The notes: generated by a model not told the origin, from the sequence alone. Positions 35,296 to 48,469 are shown, counted from the first letter of the stretch. The stretch: 64,000 nucleotides of DNA from Xestospongia bergquistia (GCA_963965975.1 OZ014413.1:994501-1058500); one strand, 5' to 3'. Made by a program: numbers and translations.

Positions 35296-36485
35296 ATGGC
35301 ATCAACTCAAAGTTAGTGTATGAAATTAGACTTGATTCATTGTATGTTTAATACATATTGTTAGAGTGACTTGATATATATATAGCACACCAATGCTCCT
35401 ATTCTATATATATATATATATATAATATTTACTATTTACATATATGTATGACATTAAGGTGATAATGTTATTTAGTTTGTTATAGAGCTTTTATTATAAA
35501 GTAATATTTGAGTGAGTTCTTTCAATTCCTTAGGTCCACAATCCTCACCAGAAGAAGTGTTTAGACGACATTATGATGAATTATCAGAACTTGTCTCTGA
35601 TGCTTCTAACAGATTAGCTCTAGCACCTAGACTGTTAGGTGCTCATCTTATAACTAAAGAGTGTTGTAATAGTGCTACAGATAACTGTCCAAAGTATACT
35701 ATTGAATACTTGTATACTATTAACTGAACTGTATACTATTGAAAGGAATCAAACCTGTTGACATGAAAATTTCAATTGTACAATCTATTAGGACAACTGA
35801 TAGTACATATAATGAATTAAATTAAATAATTGTATTATTTCTTTGAAGAGATATCAAGTACAACATCAACTAATGAGACAGTTACTGTAGCAACAAATAC
35901 AGGTATATACAAAGATGTAATATAAACTATCCATAAAGATTTACGAAGAAAATTTACATAGACTCTTTTATAAGTCACTGTAGTAAATTCTCTTATAATG
36001 ATTATGCATGTGATTACAAACTTTAATTTTAAGCAAACATTACTTTTCAATGATAGAATATGATTTTTAACAATATGCATTCTGCTATATATCTATTGTA
36101 AGTGCTTGGATATATTATATAGTAATGCATATCGCTTAAATAACTCCCTTCTCAATTTGTCTCTATACTGGGGCCAATGAGCTCTGAAATTGCTAAAAGA
36201 GCTCTTGATCAATGTACCGATATTATTGTTAAATCAAATATTGACCCATTTGATCTAGCAATAAAAGCTTATCCAAAAGGAATTATTTCTGAGGATGTCT
36301 ACAAAATTGTCAAAGACAAGAAAACTGGAGATACAAGTGCTGAACGACTTGACAAGATTCTAGATGATATAAAGGATCGTATAAAATATGATCCTAATGT
36401 TTTGGTAACATTTTTGAGCATTTTAAGAGATGATAGTTTAAGTCGAAATGATCTGGCTGACCAAATTGTATCAAAATTAAACTAG
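35296..36485 (+). pseudogene. Tandem CARD/DED-like protein, copy F, truncated
   Basis: The start exon 35296-35311 (MASTQ) joins 35534 on (SPQSSPEEVFRR..., a helix-rich domain). The second half of that domain is missing: after CPK at about 35695 the sequence jumps to what lies at 60270 in copy G, and a stop follows at 35725-35727. Then 35849-35902 (a Ser/Thr-rich linker) and a second CARD/DED-like exon ending TAG 36483-36485 ([20 protein letters not shown]). The acceptor of that exon reads CTGG where copy G has CTAG. Two defects make it a likely pseudogene, although the last exon is fully open. Confidence 0.6.
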
Positions 36486-38363
36486 TTTTTGGTATTTTCT
36501 AGTTTAGTAAGTCATCAATTCACTTACTTTTTACAATTAGCCAGTGGAATAACTATGTAGTTTATTAAGCAAGTTAAATTAATAACTTCCAACTAATTCT
36601 TAAAATATTTTGTTCAAATACTTTTGTCACAACTTTCTTTCTTAGATATTTGATTTATAAGAAAGAATAAGTATGTTTATATTTTACTATGTACATTGAT
36701 AGTAGACTCCATGACACTACTGATAATCATTACTAGTTATTTTTTTAATCTATGTTTTTTGTAATGTTGAATTGTGAGATCATTGTTTATACTTTGTAGT
36801 TGTTTAACTAATTGTTATAACTGCTTGTTTGTTTTATCCATTGTTAATTACTACTCTATTATGAACATAACTGAAGCAAACAGTCACCAACCATGGTATC
36901 AAACAGTTAGAAAGGTCACTGATGAAGAACACAAGTTGACACCACTTAAAACAATCCTTGTGACAGAATAGAATACTCCATGTTTATGACCTTGTTTTTT
37001 CTCATGAATTCGAGCATGATTATAACTCATTAGCACATTATTATATGAATCAATGTAGGGTATGATGTTTTTGATTACAATTTCAACAAAGGATAAACAA
37101 CACTAGGAAAATTTTTATGACATTAACTCTGTATATCTTTGAGAGATCTACATACATCTTGGAAGAGTAAAATGATAACTGTTATCATGTTATATCCCTG
37201 CTCTTGGATCTATAGTATGTTTCTTGTCCTATGACTTGTACATGTGAATCTCATGATAATGTTGTAAGATAAATATAATATATATAAATATTTCTATTAA
37301 TTTTAAAATTTAAAAAGTTTCTTCAACCATCTTTTCCAGAGCTAAAACCTCAGTTGTCTACAGCTAAATTATTTTATGATATTATTTCTATAGTACGAGA
37401 GAAGTGTACTATAATCAATGTTACTTACTTTGAGGCAATCATTGATCATTATGACATTGCAAAGGCTAAAGGTCATGTTTTGAACTTTTGTTCCAGTATA
37501 GATGAATTTTGTGAGAAGACAAATCTCAGTGTGTGTAAAAATGAGAACTTCATGACGAGTTCATCCACTCTCCTCAAGTGTGAGACTATTCAGTTTGTTC
37601 TGGAATGGAAGACAGATAAATACACACTCGGTGCAATAAGAGAACTATTATGGAAAGTATTTGGCAGTATGTCTACGAGAGTCTTAGTTAAAGAAGCAAA
37701 GGAAGAGAACTCTACAACCATGATTGTAACCTGTTATGCTCCACAGCATATAATGGATCTTCTACAGCATAATGCAGAAGAGATTGTTCTCTTTCTAGGT
37801 TGCTTTGGAGTAATCAAACTGACAATGGGCTACGATGTTGCTTGGGAAGCATATGAGGTATGAAACAAGTATAGTAACACTCAGTAGATATAGTAACTTT
37901 TAATAGGAAACAAGTTCTTATGAAGGAGGACTAGCTGAGCTTGAGGGACGTGATATAGATATTTGGGAAACATTAACTTTGAATCACATGATTCAAACAT
38001 TAACTTTGAACACTGGACGTGAAGAGGACAAAGGTATATGGTAATTGGTATGTCCTTTTAAGTAGTACTGATAGTCAGTGTAAAAGATTAAAAAAGAGAT
38101 GAGTACGTATCTCAATTTTATCTCTTGTATTAAAGAATAAATTTAGAAGTCATTCTTGTCTTCTTTTGAATGTTCTTAAAAAACATGCAGTATGTGTGAA
38201 AGCCATCTCCCCATATTACACAATAACTACCTCTCCTTAGTATTGTCATCTATGATATAACATTATCCATTAATGTCAAGTCAATTAACTATTAATTAAA
38301 TGTGTATGTAAATTTGTTCATTTATTTGTAGAAAGTATATCAAAGAGTTCACAACTAAAGGAG
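35729..38363. repeat. Segmental duplication, copy 1 (copy 2 at 60269-62894)
   Basis: About 2.63 kb is nearly identical to 60269-62894, with only scattered substitutions and a few single-base indels, far closer than any other repeat pair in the window. It covers the linker and second CARD-like exon, the 36-codon ORF and the N-terminal-domain exons. It ends at GGAGAGAGAT, after which the copies differ. Confidence 0.85.
36861..36971 (+). other. Conserved 36-codon small ORF
   Basis: MNITEANSH...RKVTDEEHKLTPLKT...E, then TAG. Identical in the duplicate at 61397-61507 and present in diverged form at 8009-8119. No splice context has been identified. The 300 bases on either side hold nothing else. 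Confidence 0.3.
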
Positions 38364-38384
38364 AGAGATTTGTACACTATTTAA
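37340..38384 (+). CDS. N-terminal helical domain exons (unknown function), 5'-truncated gene
   Basis: Exons 37340-37857, 37907-38033 and 38332-38384 (stop TAA) join in one frame. The first begins ELKPQLST and runs through EAIIDHYDIAKAK..., IQFVLEWKTDKYTLGAI... and VTCYAPQHIMDLLQHN. It matches the N-terminal domain of genes A and C from DELKPKL onward but lacks the first third of that exon. It continues further, and this extension lines up loosely with the start of the LRR exon (VLVISPSIEQCENIV). No start codon was found upstream except by chance, so it may be a 5'-cut fragment. I do not recognise a named family. Confidence 0.5.
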
Positions 38385-39707
38385 TCACAATTAATATCAT
38401 GTGATTATAATCCTAATGAAAGTTTAGATGGATGTCAAGGAGGTGCACTGTTTAATGCTTTTAGTAGTATTAAGGTATAAATGGATGAATGAATTGATGG
38501 ATGGATGGACAGAGATGGATGAATACCATGTTAACAAAGATACTCATATCATTTCTCATTTTAGGATAAGATGACCATTGTACCATCTAGTATGTATCCA
38601 TTTGCTAGTAGTGATGGACAGACTAAATCATGTCAACAAAACTTGTAAGATATATAACTATATTATGATAATATATCTCTATTCATTATCTCACTAGACC
38701 TAATAAAGGTGTCCTCTTACACAGTTTCATGACTAATACTTCGTAAGTTATATCAATAAACTACTAAACAGTAATAACACTATTATACATATATCTCTAT
38801 TATATCTATCAAGTTAATATACTATCTCCTCTCTTTATTGTTACTATTATTATTATAGACTTAGTGAAGATACAATGATACAATATATATATAATATAAC
38901 TCCTACATCAAACTCAGCTAATGCTGCAATGTGGCAAGACTATATCAGTAAGTTAATATTAATAGTTATAATATAATGTTTATATAGGAACAGGTTTAAT
39001 AATATCAAGTATTACATGTACAATAGATATATTTAATGTATATATATATAATATGTTATAATTATATTACAGGTGGTATTATACAACATCATTGTAATAA
39101 TGAACATTTAGATCATGCTGTACAAGTCATAGGATATGACTTTATTACAGGTATGTACTATATATATAATATAAATATAAGTTATATACTGAAGTAAATG
39201 TTTTAAATGAATTTATTTAAACAAACACTGAAGGTGTGGTTTATAAAGTCAGTACAAACCATAATGTATGCATATTTATTTTACAACTAGTTGATTTAAT
39301 TTACCACTATATTGTGAATGAATGCTACAATGATAGACATGACTGATTGTTATTAATGAAAGTACATGTATTATTGTATGGATTCTGGTTTGAGAGTACT
39401 ATCTCTCCAGGTCTTATCCATATATTTTGTACCACTAATCTTCAGAATAGTCTCAATATGATTTTTATAACTATTTCCATCTTTATATGTATAATAGTTT
39501 CTCTAAAATAATGTTGTTATTTAATATACTAATATACTAACTTTATTTTATTATGTAAAGGTCTATTGTTATCTTTATATTATAGGTCCTATTCCATATT
39601 GGATAGTACGTAATACATGGGGTAATGATTGGGGAGAGAATGGATATTTGAGATTGAAGTTTGAAGAGAACATTTGTGGTATGTGTAAATTAAATGGGTG
39701 TGGTTAA
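38385..39707 (+). pseudogene. Papain-family protease 3'-half, copy 5 (best preserved)
   Basis: Exons: about 38388-38474 (LISCDYNPNESLDGCQGG), 38565-38644, 38698-38742, 38859-38947, 39073-39150 (LDHAVQVIGYD, His), 39586-39707 (YWIVRNTWGNDWGENGY, Asn). All five donors and acceptors are normal and the frame is continuous. It stops six codons early (TAA 39705-39707) compared with copy 2. It is joined at its 5' end to the edge of the segmental duplication, and the exons for the signal, propeptide and active-site Cys are absent, so it is an incomplete gene unless these lie elsewhere. Confidence 0.62.
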
Positions 39708-40995
39708 ATCAGTTATTGTTATTAGGTATTGTTGATGAGGTAGTTACTGTGACTGATGTTAGTGCAATAAACATGTGACAGTCATGTGATATATTTATTT
39801 AACTCATCTTTTAAACAGTTTTTTAGTCATGTCATATTTTTTGTAATATTTTTTACTACTTGTTTATAAATTAATTTTAAGATGTTATTGACAGTGATAT
39901 ATTATTCATAGATCATACGACTTGTTAATTACGTGACAATATGGACACCTGCAAACATTATGAATTTATTAATAAAATACATGATGTGATAAACAATAGC
40001 TCACTTCTAGAAGTTTTGGTAGTGATAAACAAACTTCATCAATTTAGATTTGTTAAACAGAATAAATTATATGGATTCATATATGCTCGTAGTACTAGAG
40101 AGCCAATTTTTATAAATAAAAGCGCATTTGCTGCAAGTCCAATGTGGGAATGAATATATTTGACACTTGGGCAAAAGGCAAAAGACTTGGCGTGCCTCTG
40201 ATTGTTTACTTTTATTTTTCTCATTTCCTATAAATGGTATGATACTGTCTAAATATTCATAATGTATATTTTTTATCACAATAAAGGAATGTGCAAGTAA
40301 TATACTACATGTGCATTGACATTTATGTTGATACTGGACAAATTGAATGTCTCCTAGTAATGTTAACCATACTAATTATGACAATAACTAACTCCAAACT
40401 GATAAATACTGATTATGACGAATTGTAAGCTTTAATAACTCATCACTAAGATACACAGGTAAACAAATGCTGTTATGAGAAAGCATCCAAGGATCATGCT
40501 AACATTTATGTGTTCATTTGTTTGTATATCGATCCATTATTAAATTAGGTCAATAGTATTACAATAAGTATACTCATCAGTAGCCACTGGTCAGGATGTT
40601 TATCAATTATGGTAACTTCCTGGATATACTTAGTGAATAGTTTAAATTTGAACTAACTCTCCTGAGAGAAGTATGACTGTTAATGGAGGAGATATACATT
40701 TAACTGTTCGACAATTATTTGAATAGAAAATCAATTTTTAATGAGTCATATAAACATTAAGACCAGTGTAATCCTCAAGTTAGATACTGGCCTCAAAATA
40801 TTACCAATGTATTTGTTACAATACTGCAGCTTTAAATATTCACATGGTCTATGTGGGTCACTGGTACAATGTAATTTCTCCTAATATTTGCCTTTGTGTT
40901 TATGTTTATATATATATTTACTGACTGATAGTACAGTTGAAAATTCATTAAAAGTCTAATTATATATTCCTTCAATTAATTTATTAACACAGTAT
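39708..40995. other. Intergenic, with a dispersed repeat at 40085-40150
   Basis: 40085-40150 (CTCGTAGTACTAGAGAGCCA, then 'gcaagtcc') recurs at 53411-53500 inside gene C's insert, so a mobile repeat is likely. The rest is protease 3' flank and AT-rich spacer without exons. Confidence 0.55.
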
Positions 40996-41052
40996 ATTAA
41001 GTATATCAACTGATGTCCTGACTACTAGGACATCCAGCTGATATACTTAGTG
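40996..41052. repeat. Hairpin with loop GACTACT, copy 3
   Basis: TTAAGTATATCAACTGATGT, CCT, loop GACTACT, AGGACATCCAGCTGATATAC, TTAG. Arms pair over about 20 bases. It lies 280 bases before the start of gene B. Confidence 0.75.
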
Positions 41053-41267
41053 ATATTTGGTTAGTGTGTATCATAAGTGAATGTAAAACTTAATAAGGAA
41101 GCTAGAGTGGATGGAGGATAGAGGGATTTATTAAAGGATGTAGGTGCAGTCTACAGATAGTGTTAACTAGTAAGTGATGTTTATAAGTGTAAACATATAT
41201 ATTATTATTTATTAACACATATCATAGTTACTACTATATGTGGGAGAGAAGTCATGAAAATCTGCAA

Positions 41268-41330
41268 ATAAGCTCCACCTTGCTGAGCATGCGCAGATCG
41301 CTGAGCCCCACCTTTTCTTGGTCTATAGCT
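41268..41330 (+). promoter_or_regulatory. Promoter-proximal region of gene B with NRF1-like site
   Basis: GAGCATGCGCAGA at 41285-41297, then GAGCCCCACC and CTTGGTCTATAGCT before the ATG, as in gene A. Two conserved, GC-rich blocks in otherwise AT-rich DNA. Confidence 0.45.
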
Positions 41331-43295
41331 ATGGCAGCAAAAGAAAAGCTAGGTAAGATGCGCACTGTTAAGTATTATTTTCAAAGGTACAATTGATAGT
41401 AGTGATGTTATAAATACATATAATTCAGGGTTGTGTCTGGTTTAAACTTACCTAGTCAGTGCTAGATTGCACCCTTATTCTTTTTAGTAAGTGTGAACTA
41501 GATATTGACTTAGATATGTCAAGGTGAAAATAGTTGTACAAATTAGAATCATTGACTCAAGAATGCTAATTTGTATATCTGTTTTCATCTTGACAAGTGC
41601 ATGTATTTTTAAGAATTGTTAAAAATGTTCAGCAACATATTGCTAGAGTGCCTCAGTACATATAGCACAGCAATGCTCCTATTCTATATAAAAATATTTA
41701 CTTAATGTAATATGACATTAAGGTTAAAAATGTTCAGCAACATTTAGATTGAGATTTATCAATACAAACAGAATGGTATATATAGTTCACTCTAGTAATT
41801 ATGTTAGAGAAAACAGAGCTAGCTATGGAAAACTCAATATCTCCTTTATAGTCAGAGATATAATAATTTTGACTCTTCCAATAGTATGTATATAAATATG
41901 AACAGCAGATTTGTGAACACTAAGTAAACCTGTATATCCTTTATATTATATTTAACTCCATGTATACTACTAACTCTGTTTTATAACAGGAAACATTGTA
42001 AATATTCAGTGGAGACATGATAACGATAGTGTTCTAGTCATTTCACCAAGTGTTAAACAATGTGAAAATATTGTCAATAGATTAAAATGAGAAAAATCAA
42101 TAAAAGAAAAATCATTATGGCGTATTGAACTCCGATCATCAAATTCTGAAAGTGCACTGGTACTTATAGATAGTCTTGATCAGTTTGGAGTGAGGGAACT
42201 TTCTATAGAAGACACATCATTGGACAATAGGTGTATATCAACATTGGCAAAGAAATTTACTGAAATAAAGAAACTATTACTTAATTCTTCCTCTCTCCCT
42301 ATTGGTAGTATCAAACACATTATTGATGCTCTAGCACATATTAACACTTCACTTGAGGGATTATTCCTGTGGAATGTTCCTATCACAGATGATGATGTAA
42401 ATTTATTGTCTAATGTGATAAGTAATAACAAGACATTGAAAACACTAGACCTCTTCAACTGTGATATCACTGATAAAGGTGTCCAATCTATCTGTGAAGG
42501 GGTTGCTAAAAATCAAACACTGACTATATTAGCTGTCAGCAATAATCTTCAGATCACTTCAGCTAGTACCAGTGCTATAGTTGAACTAATAAAAGAAACT
42601 AAATCATTGGAAATACTATACCTCCGCAATACTTCACTGAATGATGATGATATTAAGACAATTAGTACTACACTAAATGAAAGTACTACAATTAAACAGC
42701 TTGTATTATCCGAACAACATGAGAAAATTTGTGACACTTTTAATCCTATTATTAAAGAGAAAATCTTTTTTGTAATGGACCAGCCAATTGAAACAGGTAT
42801 GTACTATTTACTTACTTAATTCAATTATGTTATAATTGTAAAAAATTGTACTACATGGTTATATGTATCTATCACATTTGTACAATGTTATTATTAATTA
42901 TTTCCTCACTTAATATAATAGCTGCTTCTACTATTACATCATATTATTGATATATACAATATAATAGACTTTTATCAAGCATAACATAGTGCTTCAGTCA
43001 TTTTTAAATAGCTCAGTTGATACTAAGAGTAGGTTTAGTTTTCTGGATTTGTGTTCTAAAGATAATGATTATCAAAATTAATAATACATAGCTGCTTAAA
43101 TCATTTTAGAATTAATGATTCCAACCAATTTTTTATCTTATTTCTATCCTCATACTTATTTATACTTTATATATTAGATTTTGGCAGTGTGGAGAGGAAA
43201 CAACAACAAGATCAATCATCAAAGTTGACCAGAGAGAAAGAAGGTGAGCTATAGTACTGTCAGTAGTACATACCATGTATGGTTATGTTCTATAG

Positions 43296-43943
43296 CTACT
43301 GATAACGTATTACTAGAGAAACAAGAAGAAATTGAGAAGTTGACCAGAGAGAAAGAAGGTGAGCTATAGTTCTGTTAGAAGTACATACCATGTATGGTTA
43401 TGTTCTATAGAGAAACAAGAAGTGATTGAGAAGTTGACCAGAGAGAAAGAAGGCAAGCTATAGTACTGTTAGTAGTACATACCATATATGGTTATGTTCT
43501 ATAGAGAAACAAGAAGAGATTGAGAAGTTGACCCAAGAGAAAGAAGGCAAGCTATAGTACTGTTAGTAGTAAATACCATATATGGTTATGTTCTATAGAG
43601 AAACAAGAAGAGATTGAAAAGTTCACCAGAGAGAAAGAAGGTGATCTATAGTACTGTTAGTAGTACATACCATATATGGTTATGTTCTATAGCTACAGAT
43701 AAAGTATTAGTAGAGAAACAAGAAGTGATTGAGGAGTTGACCAGAGAGAAAGAAGGTGAGGTATAGTACTGTTAGTAGTAAATACCATATATGGTTATGT
43801 TCTATAGAGAAACAAGAAGAGATTGAAAAGTTCACCAGAGAGAAAGAAGGTAATCTATAGTACTGTTAGTAGTACATACCATATATGGTTATGTTATATA
43901 GAGAAACAAGAAGCGATTGAGGAGTTGACCAGAGAGAAAAAAC
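43296..43943 (+). repeat. Array of seven coiled-coil microexons (gene B)
   Basis: Lengths 63, 42, 42, 42, 63, 42 and 42 bases, all phase 1-1 and all whole heptads. Donors after 43452 and 43546 are GCAAGC, that is GC-AG introns; others are GTGAGC, GTGATC, GTGAGG, GTAATC and GTAAGC. The introns match those of gene A, including CCATATATGG in most. Confidence 0.82.
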
Positions 43944-44079
43944 GTAAGCTATAGCATACTGTTAGTAGTACATACCATATATGGTTAATATAGTACTAAG
44001 AGCAGATAAGAGGGAAGAAAGTGTCCGATATCACTTAGTGTTCTTTTTATGACATCACTGTGACTGTTTACTTTGAGAT

Positions 44080-44993
44080 AACGTACTGATTTATGGACCT
44101 ATGGCTCATCTATGTCATGTTACATTCCACACACTGTTTCTATGGTACTATGTGATGTTGGAGACTCTCTTCCCTCTCATCTATTTTTGATAGTACTGTT
44201 AGTAGTACATGTCATATATTGTATTAGTTCTTGGACTTGATACATTTCTATATGCATGTGATTTTATTTATATACACAAAAATTATATATGATGAGTTAT
44301 TCCTAATTGTACTTTATAATGAAGTATGCAAAATTTTATTTGTACAACTTATATCATAGATATCTTCTCAAAATGTGTTGTTCAAATTAGTCATGTCTGA
44401 TGTTAAAATTATAATTATGTTATTCATTATGTAGGAATGTGGATGATCATACCCTTTTTAAGTGTCTTATTACTGGCAATTGCTATTGCTTGGTTCAAAG
44501 GTGTACATGTAAAAGAAGGTAAGCAAACTAAACTGTTTACTTTGAGATTATGTACTGCTTTATGGAATTATATATATATATAATATGCCTCATGCATGTC
44601 ATGTACCTTCCTCACAGTGTTTCTGTGGTACTTTGTGACACTGGACACTCTCATCTATTCTTGATAGTACTGTTAGTAGTACATATCACATAGTATTAGT
44701 TCTTGGTCTTGATATATTTCTATATGCATGTGATTTTATTTATATACACAAAAATTATATATGATGAGTTATTCCTAATTGTACTTTATAATGAAGTATA
44801 TCTTGGAGTATGCAAGATTTTATTTGTACAGACTTATATCATAGATATTTTCTCAACATATGTTCAAATTACTCAAGTGTGATGTTAAAATTATATATTC
44901 ATTATGTAGAAATATTGATGACGATAGCCTTTTTAATTATTCTACTACTGGCAATTGCTATTGCTTGGTTCAAATATGTGCATGTAAAAGTAG
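44080..44993 (+). repeat. Tandem duplication of the first membrane exon (gene B)
   Basis: Exons 44435-44518 (MWMIIPFLSVLLLAIAIAW) and 44910-44993 (ILMTIAFLIILLLAIAIAW) are both 84 bases and phase 1-1. The introns before them are copies ('ctgtttactttgagat', then 'gatagtactgttagtagtac'). Including both would add a membrane pass and change which side ZU5 faces; using one at a time would not. Confidence 0.75.
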
Positions 44994-46710
44994 GTAAGCA
45001 AACTAAACAGCAAAATTTATACACATGATGAATGATGGATGGATAATGAGTCCACAGAAGAATTTGATAAAGACTATTTATCAAACAATATTTTAATTGT
45101 ACACTTTATTAAGTATTTTCAATTCCTATAGATATACCTTATATTAAAAAGAATGTCATCGGAGGAACAGCAGACATAATACAATGGACAGATGATTCAT
45201 TTAGAATGGATATACCACCTGAAAGTTTTACAAAAGGACATAATGTTGGTATATTAGTTTCTATGAGTCGCTCTCATCAATTTGTGATCCCCAAAGGATA
45301 TAAACTTTTTTCTGAAACTTATGTGATAAGAGTCAATCAAAAACTTCAAGAACCACTGACACTTACATTAAAACATAATGCAGTTATCTCTACTGAAGAA
45401 GAAGCTAAGTCACTTGTTATTCTCCACCAAAATTATGAGGGTAAAACAAAAATATTACATGGCCGTACTGAGCCAAATTGTACCTTTATTACATTTCAAT
45501 TGAGTGAATTAAGTGATGTAGCAGTTGCTGGACCTGATGACATTAATAATACTAAATATTTGCTCTCCTTTTACCGTCAAAAAAGTGATGATCATTATAG
45601 TAATCCTCACTTGAAGATACTTGCTCTAATTTCCCGATCAGAGCCAACACATGAGGTTTTTATATTATAGATATTTCATTATAATTAAATGTTATTGTTT
45701 TATATAGAATCAGAGAGAGAAGTTATTGAAACATGAATGGATAGCTGATGATAACCCAATTCTTCACAAGTTAGTAGTGAATGGAACTGACGTATCTCTA
45801 GAAATAAAACCCTTTGGTTGTTGGAACATTACTGATAAGAACCAATTAAATGTATGTAATAATTTATTGATGCACTCATAAATTAAACAATTATATTTTA
45901 TTAGGTAAAGATGACATCAGAAGATGATTCAAACATTGGTACTGTAGTAATGCAATATAATACTAGTAACTGTCTGCCTCAACAATCAAAGATAACTTTT
46001 CATAACACTCATGATAACGTAGAATATGAAACATTTGTTAATAGTATGTTATAATTTAAAGTTGACTTAAAATGATAATTCTTCTCTTCAATAGATCAGA
46101 TAATACAACCAAAGTTGGAGGATATTATTTGGAAGAAAGTCAAAGGTATGCAACTATATATACTATATATTATCTATTTTACTGAAATGTGGTAGACAAC
46201 TGTAAACTTATAATGATATTTATTGCTATATCTTTTATTGGACTTGTTGTCCTTTATTTCTGCTTCAAGTTTGGACCTTTGAAAGGTAAACTGTTCTCTT
46301 TGAAAATTGTAATGAAACTTGAATAATACCATTGTAGGTCATGGTATAGCAACACTTATCATTATTGCACTCATGATGATACTATTTATTTTATGGGTTC
46401 TTAAAGCTATACCAGGTATGCATTGGTTTTTTTTAATACATAAGGTGTTAATAAGAACTTAAATTTATTATAATAGTTGTTTATTTCTCCATCTTTATAT
46501 AATTTACAGTTTTAGTAAAACTTCTTGTACTCCTTTTCATTTTACTATTGGTTCTTTTAGAGAATTACGGATATCTATCAGGTTAATTATAGTTATAATA
46601 TTTAAAATAAATTATGGTACTGATGCTTTTTCTTTACTGCAGTCTTAAATAGTATTGGCCAAATTGGAACTTTCGTGAAAAGCTTATTACCAGGCTATTT
46701 ACAAATCTAG

Positions 46711-48469
46711 AAGATCCATGAATAAGAAATCCATTGTATACAACAGTCTAAAAATTATAACTATAAATATAAAATGCTGACATATTATATATTATGTATG
46801 TAGATATGTACTTGTAGTGTAGGAGCATTTATTACAGTTTGAATAATTTCTTTTAGCTAGTAAATCCAAGGCTACATAACAATCACTGATCATTATCATA
46901 GTTGTTGTCTGGAGATTGGATATCAAGTCAAAGGAAATAATTGACAGAAAGAGGATAAGGAACATTTTCATGATCGAACTAGCATATGAGAATAGTGGTG
47001 GGGAACAGAGAGGAATGGAGAGAGGGGAGGCAACAGTTAACATGAATGTCTTTTAATAATATGTAATGTAATTGACTAACATATACATTATGATTTTCCA
47101 ATTTGTTATCTAGGGGATCTTCATGAAAGTGTACATTACATAGGGACATTCCATTAGTTAACAGCCAAATATAACACAAGTTATTGTTAATTTATTAGTG
47201 TATTACATACTACAGTACTATATGCTATAACTAACTTCAATATACATAGTATACAAGCTGAGCATATATTGTAAGCATTTTAAAAACAGAATTTATAGAC
47301 TTTTTGAAACTAAATCATTGATAGGATATTTTTGCAAATTTATGTGCAAATTATTATACTGAGTTCATTTACAAACAATATGGTATTAATAGCTATGTAA
47401 ACTGCTTCTATTGATGGTATCAACACACAATTGGCATATCCTTATATTTCATCTCCATATACTGAAAAAATAACGACTTCACTTTGTACCACAGAACACT
47501 ATGGTGCTTAATCAAAATTCTAAAAAGCTTATTAAATGTAGAGATGAGATGGTGGGACAAACGTCTGATACAATATACAGTAGGAATGGTGGTATAAAAA
47601 TTCTTATGTAGAAGTCAATCAGTTTAACAGCAAACTAATCCATTAATTTATTTCACCTGTTTGATCATACAAACATGTCTAATGTTATTTTATGTGTCAA
47701 TAGTTACACAGTCAAATGTGATAAAGGCCACTCTGAATAACAGGTACCCTCTATATTTTAAGCACAGTTTTAGTCTACCTTGTACTGTCATCATATACTA
47801 TACAATCACAAATATTATAAGTAAATTATAAATTAAAGGAGTATGGTTTTTAATAGACATTTAACATAGTTTACAAGTTATGCATATATTAATTGTAAAC
47901 TAGTCTGTTTATACATGTCCAATTTTATTAACTTCCACAAATTTGTTGAAAACAAAACTATTGTTAAGATAATTGTGTGAATTATATGTACTGATTTTAT
48001 TCAGAAACAATGGACAATTTGATTACTTCTGACTTTATGTAAAGTTGGTACATTCTTATTTATGAGGGAGAGCAAACTTGTGATAACTTTATAATATTGC
48101 TATATAGCTGTCATAACTGTAAATTGTTATTATTGGGACATTGAATGATAAAGTCATAATTCAATTGTTTAATAAGTAAGTAAAATGACTGACTCTTCAT
48201 TGATTTGATATTCAAAGCAATTTTAATTGTAGTTTAGTTGTAGTAAAGTACATGGAGTTACTGTTAGTTAACTAACACAACACAACATGTCTATACTATC
48301 TCTGTAGATTGTGAGGCTTTTATATGACAATTTTTATACTTACTGTCCATGTTAACTTTGATGTTTAAGTTAATAATTGAAAAAAAAACAATAAACATAT
48401 TTTTATTGGATATTTGCATTATATATATAATTAAATGTGGTTTTAAAGTTGTATTGCTCGCCTAAATGT
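46711..48469. other. Intergenic, no gene seen
   Basis: 3' flank of gene B (copy of the gene A flank), then AT-rich sequence resembling 6580-7380 ('gaggga.agcaaacttgt' motif at 48061 and 7215). No exon supported. Confidence 0.5.

Larger units (their letters stand above)
41331..46710 (+). pseudogene. Gene B: LRR / coiled-coil array / ZU5 membrane protein with one nonsense codon
   Basis: Exons: 41331-41352, 41990-42796 (LRR), 43178-43243, seven microexons (43296-43358, 43411-43452, 43505-43546, 43599-43640, 43693-43755, 43808-43849, 43902-43943), membrane exons 44435-44518 and 44910-44993, ZU5 45132-45655, UPA-like 45708-45851, 45905-46043 and 46095-46145, then membrane exons 46196-46285, 46338-46415, 46510-46581 and the last 46643-46710 (stop TAG). 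The frame would give about 854 aa. TGA at 42088-42090 replaces the CGA of gene C, a typical CpG change. Apart from this, every exon and splice site looks usable, so it is a very young pseudogene, a polymorphic null, or restarts downstream. Compared with A, the N-terminal domain exon and the Death exon are deleted and the first membrane exon is doubled. Confidence 0.72.
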
